Both the position numbers and the translations under genes were made by a program. A DNA stretch of 64,000 nucleotides. Source: Micromonospora sp. RHAY321. GTDB taxonomy: Bacteria; Actinomycetota; Actinomycetes; Mycobacteriales; Micromonosporaceae. This document shows, piece by piece, positions 63,892-64,000 of the stretch. Location of the stretch: the NCBI RefSeq assembly GCF_023896955.1, contig NZ_JAMHIW010000013.1, positions 62,001-126,000 of the forward strand, read 5' to 3'. Each line of letters opens with the position of its first letter. The stretch's first letter is position 1. The notes under the pieces are model-generated. The model did not search any database, was not told where the DNA came from, and saw only the letters and a program-made list of their open reading frames with translations.

Positions 63892-64000
63892 AGCCGGAAG
63901 TCCTCTGTGAAAAACTGCATCGACCGATGCGTGAAGGTGTCCGACGACCCCGCCAACCGCGCACTGCCGTGCTTGCGGGGCCGCTCTCGGGGCCTCCACG

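Overview
The window is 64 kb of very GC-rich, densely coded actinobacterial chromosome. Gene content, leaderless GTG starts, FilP/Scy-type coiled-coil proteins, NucS-type mismatch repair and Xre/DUF397 pairs point to a filamentous actinomycete. Micromonospora or a close relative in Micromonosporaceae fits best; this is inferred from protein flavour, not from a search. From memory, much of the gene order resembles the atp-murA-nucS neighbourhoods of Streptomyces and Mycobacterium, so most of the window is conserved core chromosome rather than an island.

Region 1 (1-11.2 kb) holds the 3' part of argS and then lysA, hom, thrC and thrB, the aspartate-family route to lysine and threonine. An RND-type exporter and an MFS transporter sit between thrC and thrB. 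Region 2 (11.1-25.9 kb) is central information processing and envelope: rho with a long leader and a charged low-complexity insert, a secreted two-enzyme protein (phosphodiester glycosidase plus metallophosphatase), a T4-Pnkp-like end-healing enzyme, rpmE, prfA, a GGDEF protein, prmC, a Sua5/TsaC gene, a low-molecular-weight phosphatase and a class A penicillin-binding protein. Region 3 (25.9-38.4 kb) has an SDR/DUF2867 gene, glyA, and the ATP synthase genes in the order atpI-like, atpZ-like, atpB-E-F-H-A-G-D. A strong terminator and an LCP-family gene then separate atpD from an unusually short atpC.

Region 4 (38.5-45.8 kb) carries a VOC protein, a PduO-type cobalamin adenosyltransferase, murA, a 3-hydroxybutyryl-CoA dehydrogenase, a two-gene ABC exporter and a B12-dependent ethylmalonyl-CoA mutase-type gene. 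Region 5 (45.8-47.1 kb) is a Cys-rich DUF1540 gene followed by about 1 kb without a credible gene. That stretch is full of DNA structure: a long hairpin, an AT-rich palindrome and a tandem array of structured repeats. Region 6 (47-64 kb) holds a secreted lysozyme-like protein, nucS, an aldehyde dehydrogenase, an FHA protein, two alpha/beta hydrolases, a tandem-duplicated 3-hydroxyacyl-CoA dehydrogenase, an AI-2E family permease, an Xre/DUF397 pair, two DivIVA/FilP-like coiled-coil proteins and crotonyl-CoA carboxylase/reductase (ccr).

Three things stand out. First, ccr, the ethylmalonyl-CoA mutase gene and both 3-hydroxyacyl-CoA dehydrogenase genes lie up to 23 kb apart but share a 16-bp upstream motif (TWAGYNNYCGTTCAGK), which suggests one acyl-CoA-responsive regulon. 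Second, two intergenic hairpins at 38.4 and 46.3 kb have nearly identical 26-nt loops held by 23-24-bp stems of unrelated sequence; this is the best candidate here for an undescribed element. Third, the ATP synthase locus is unusual, with atpC split off and its product reduced to the beta-sandwich domain.
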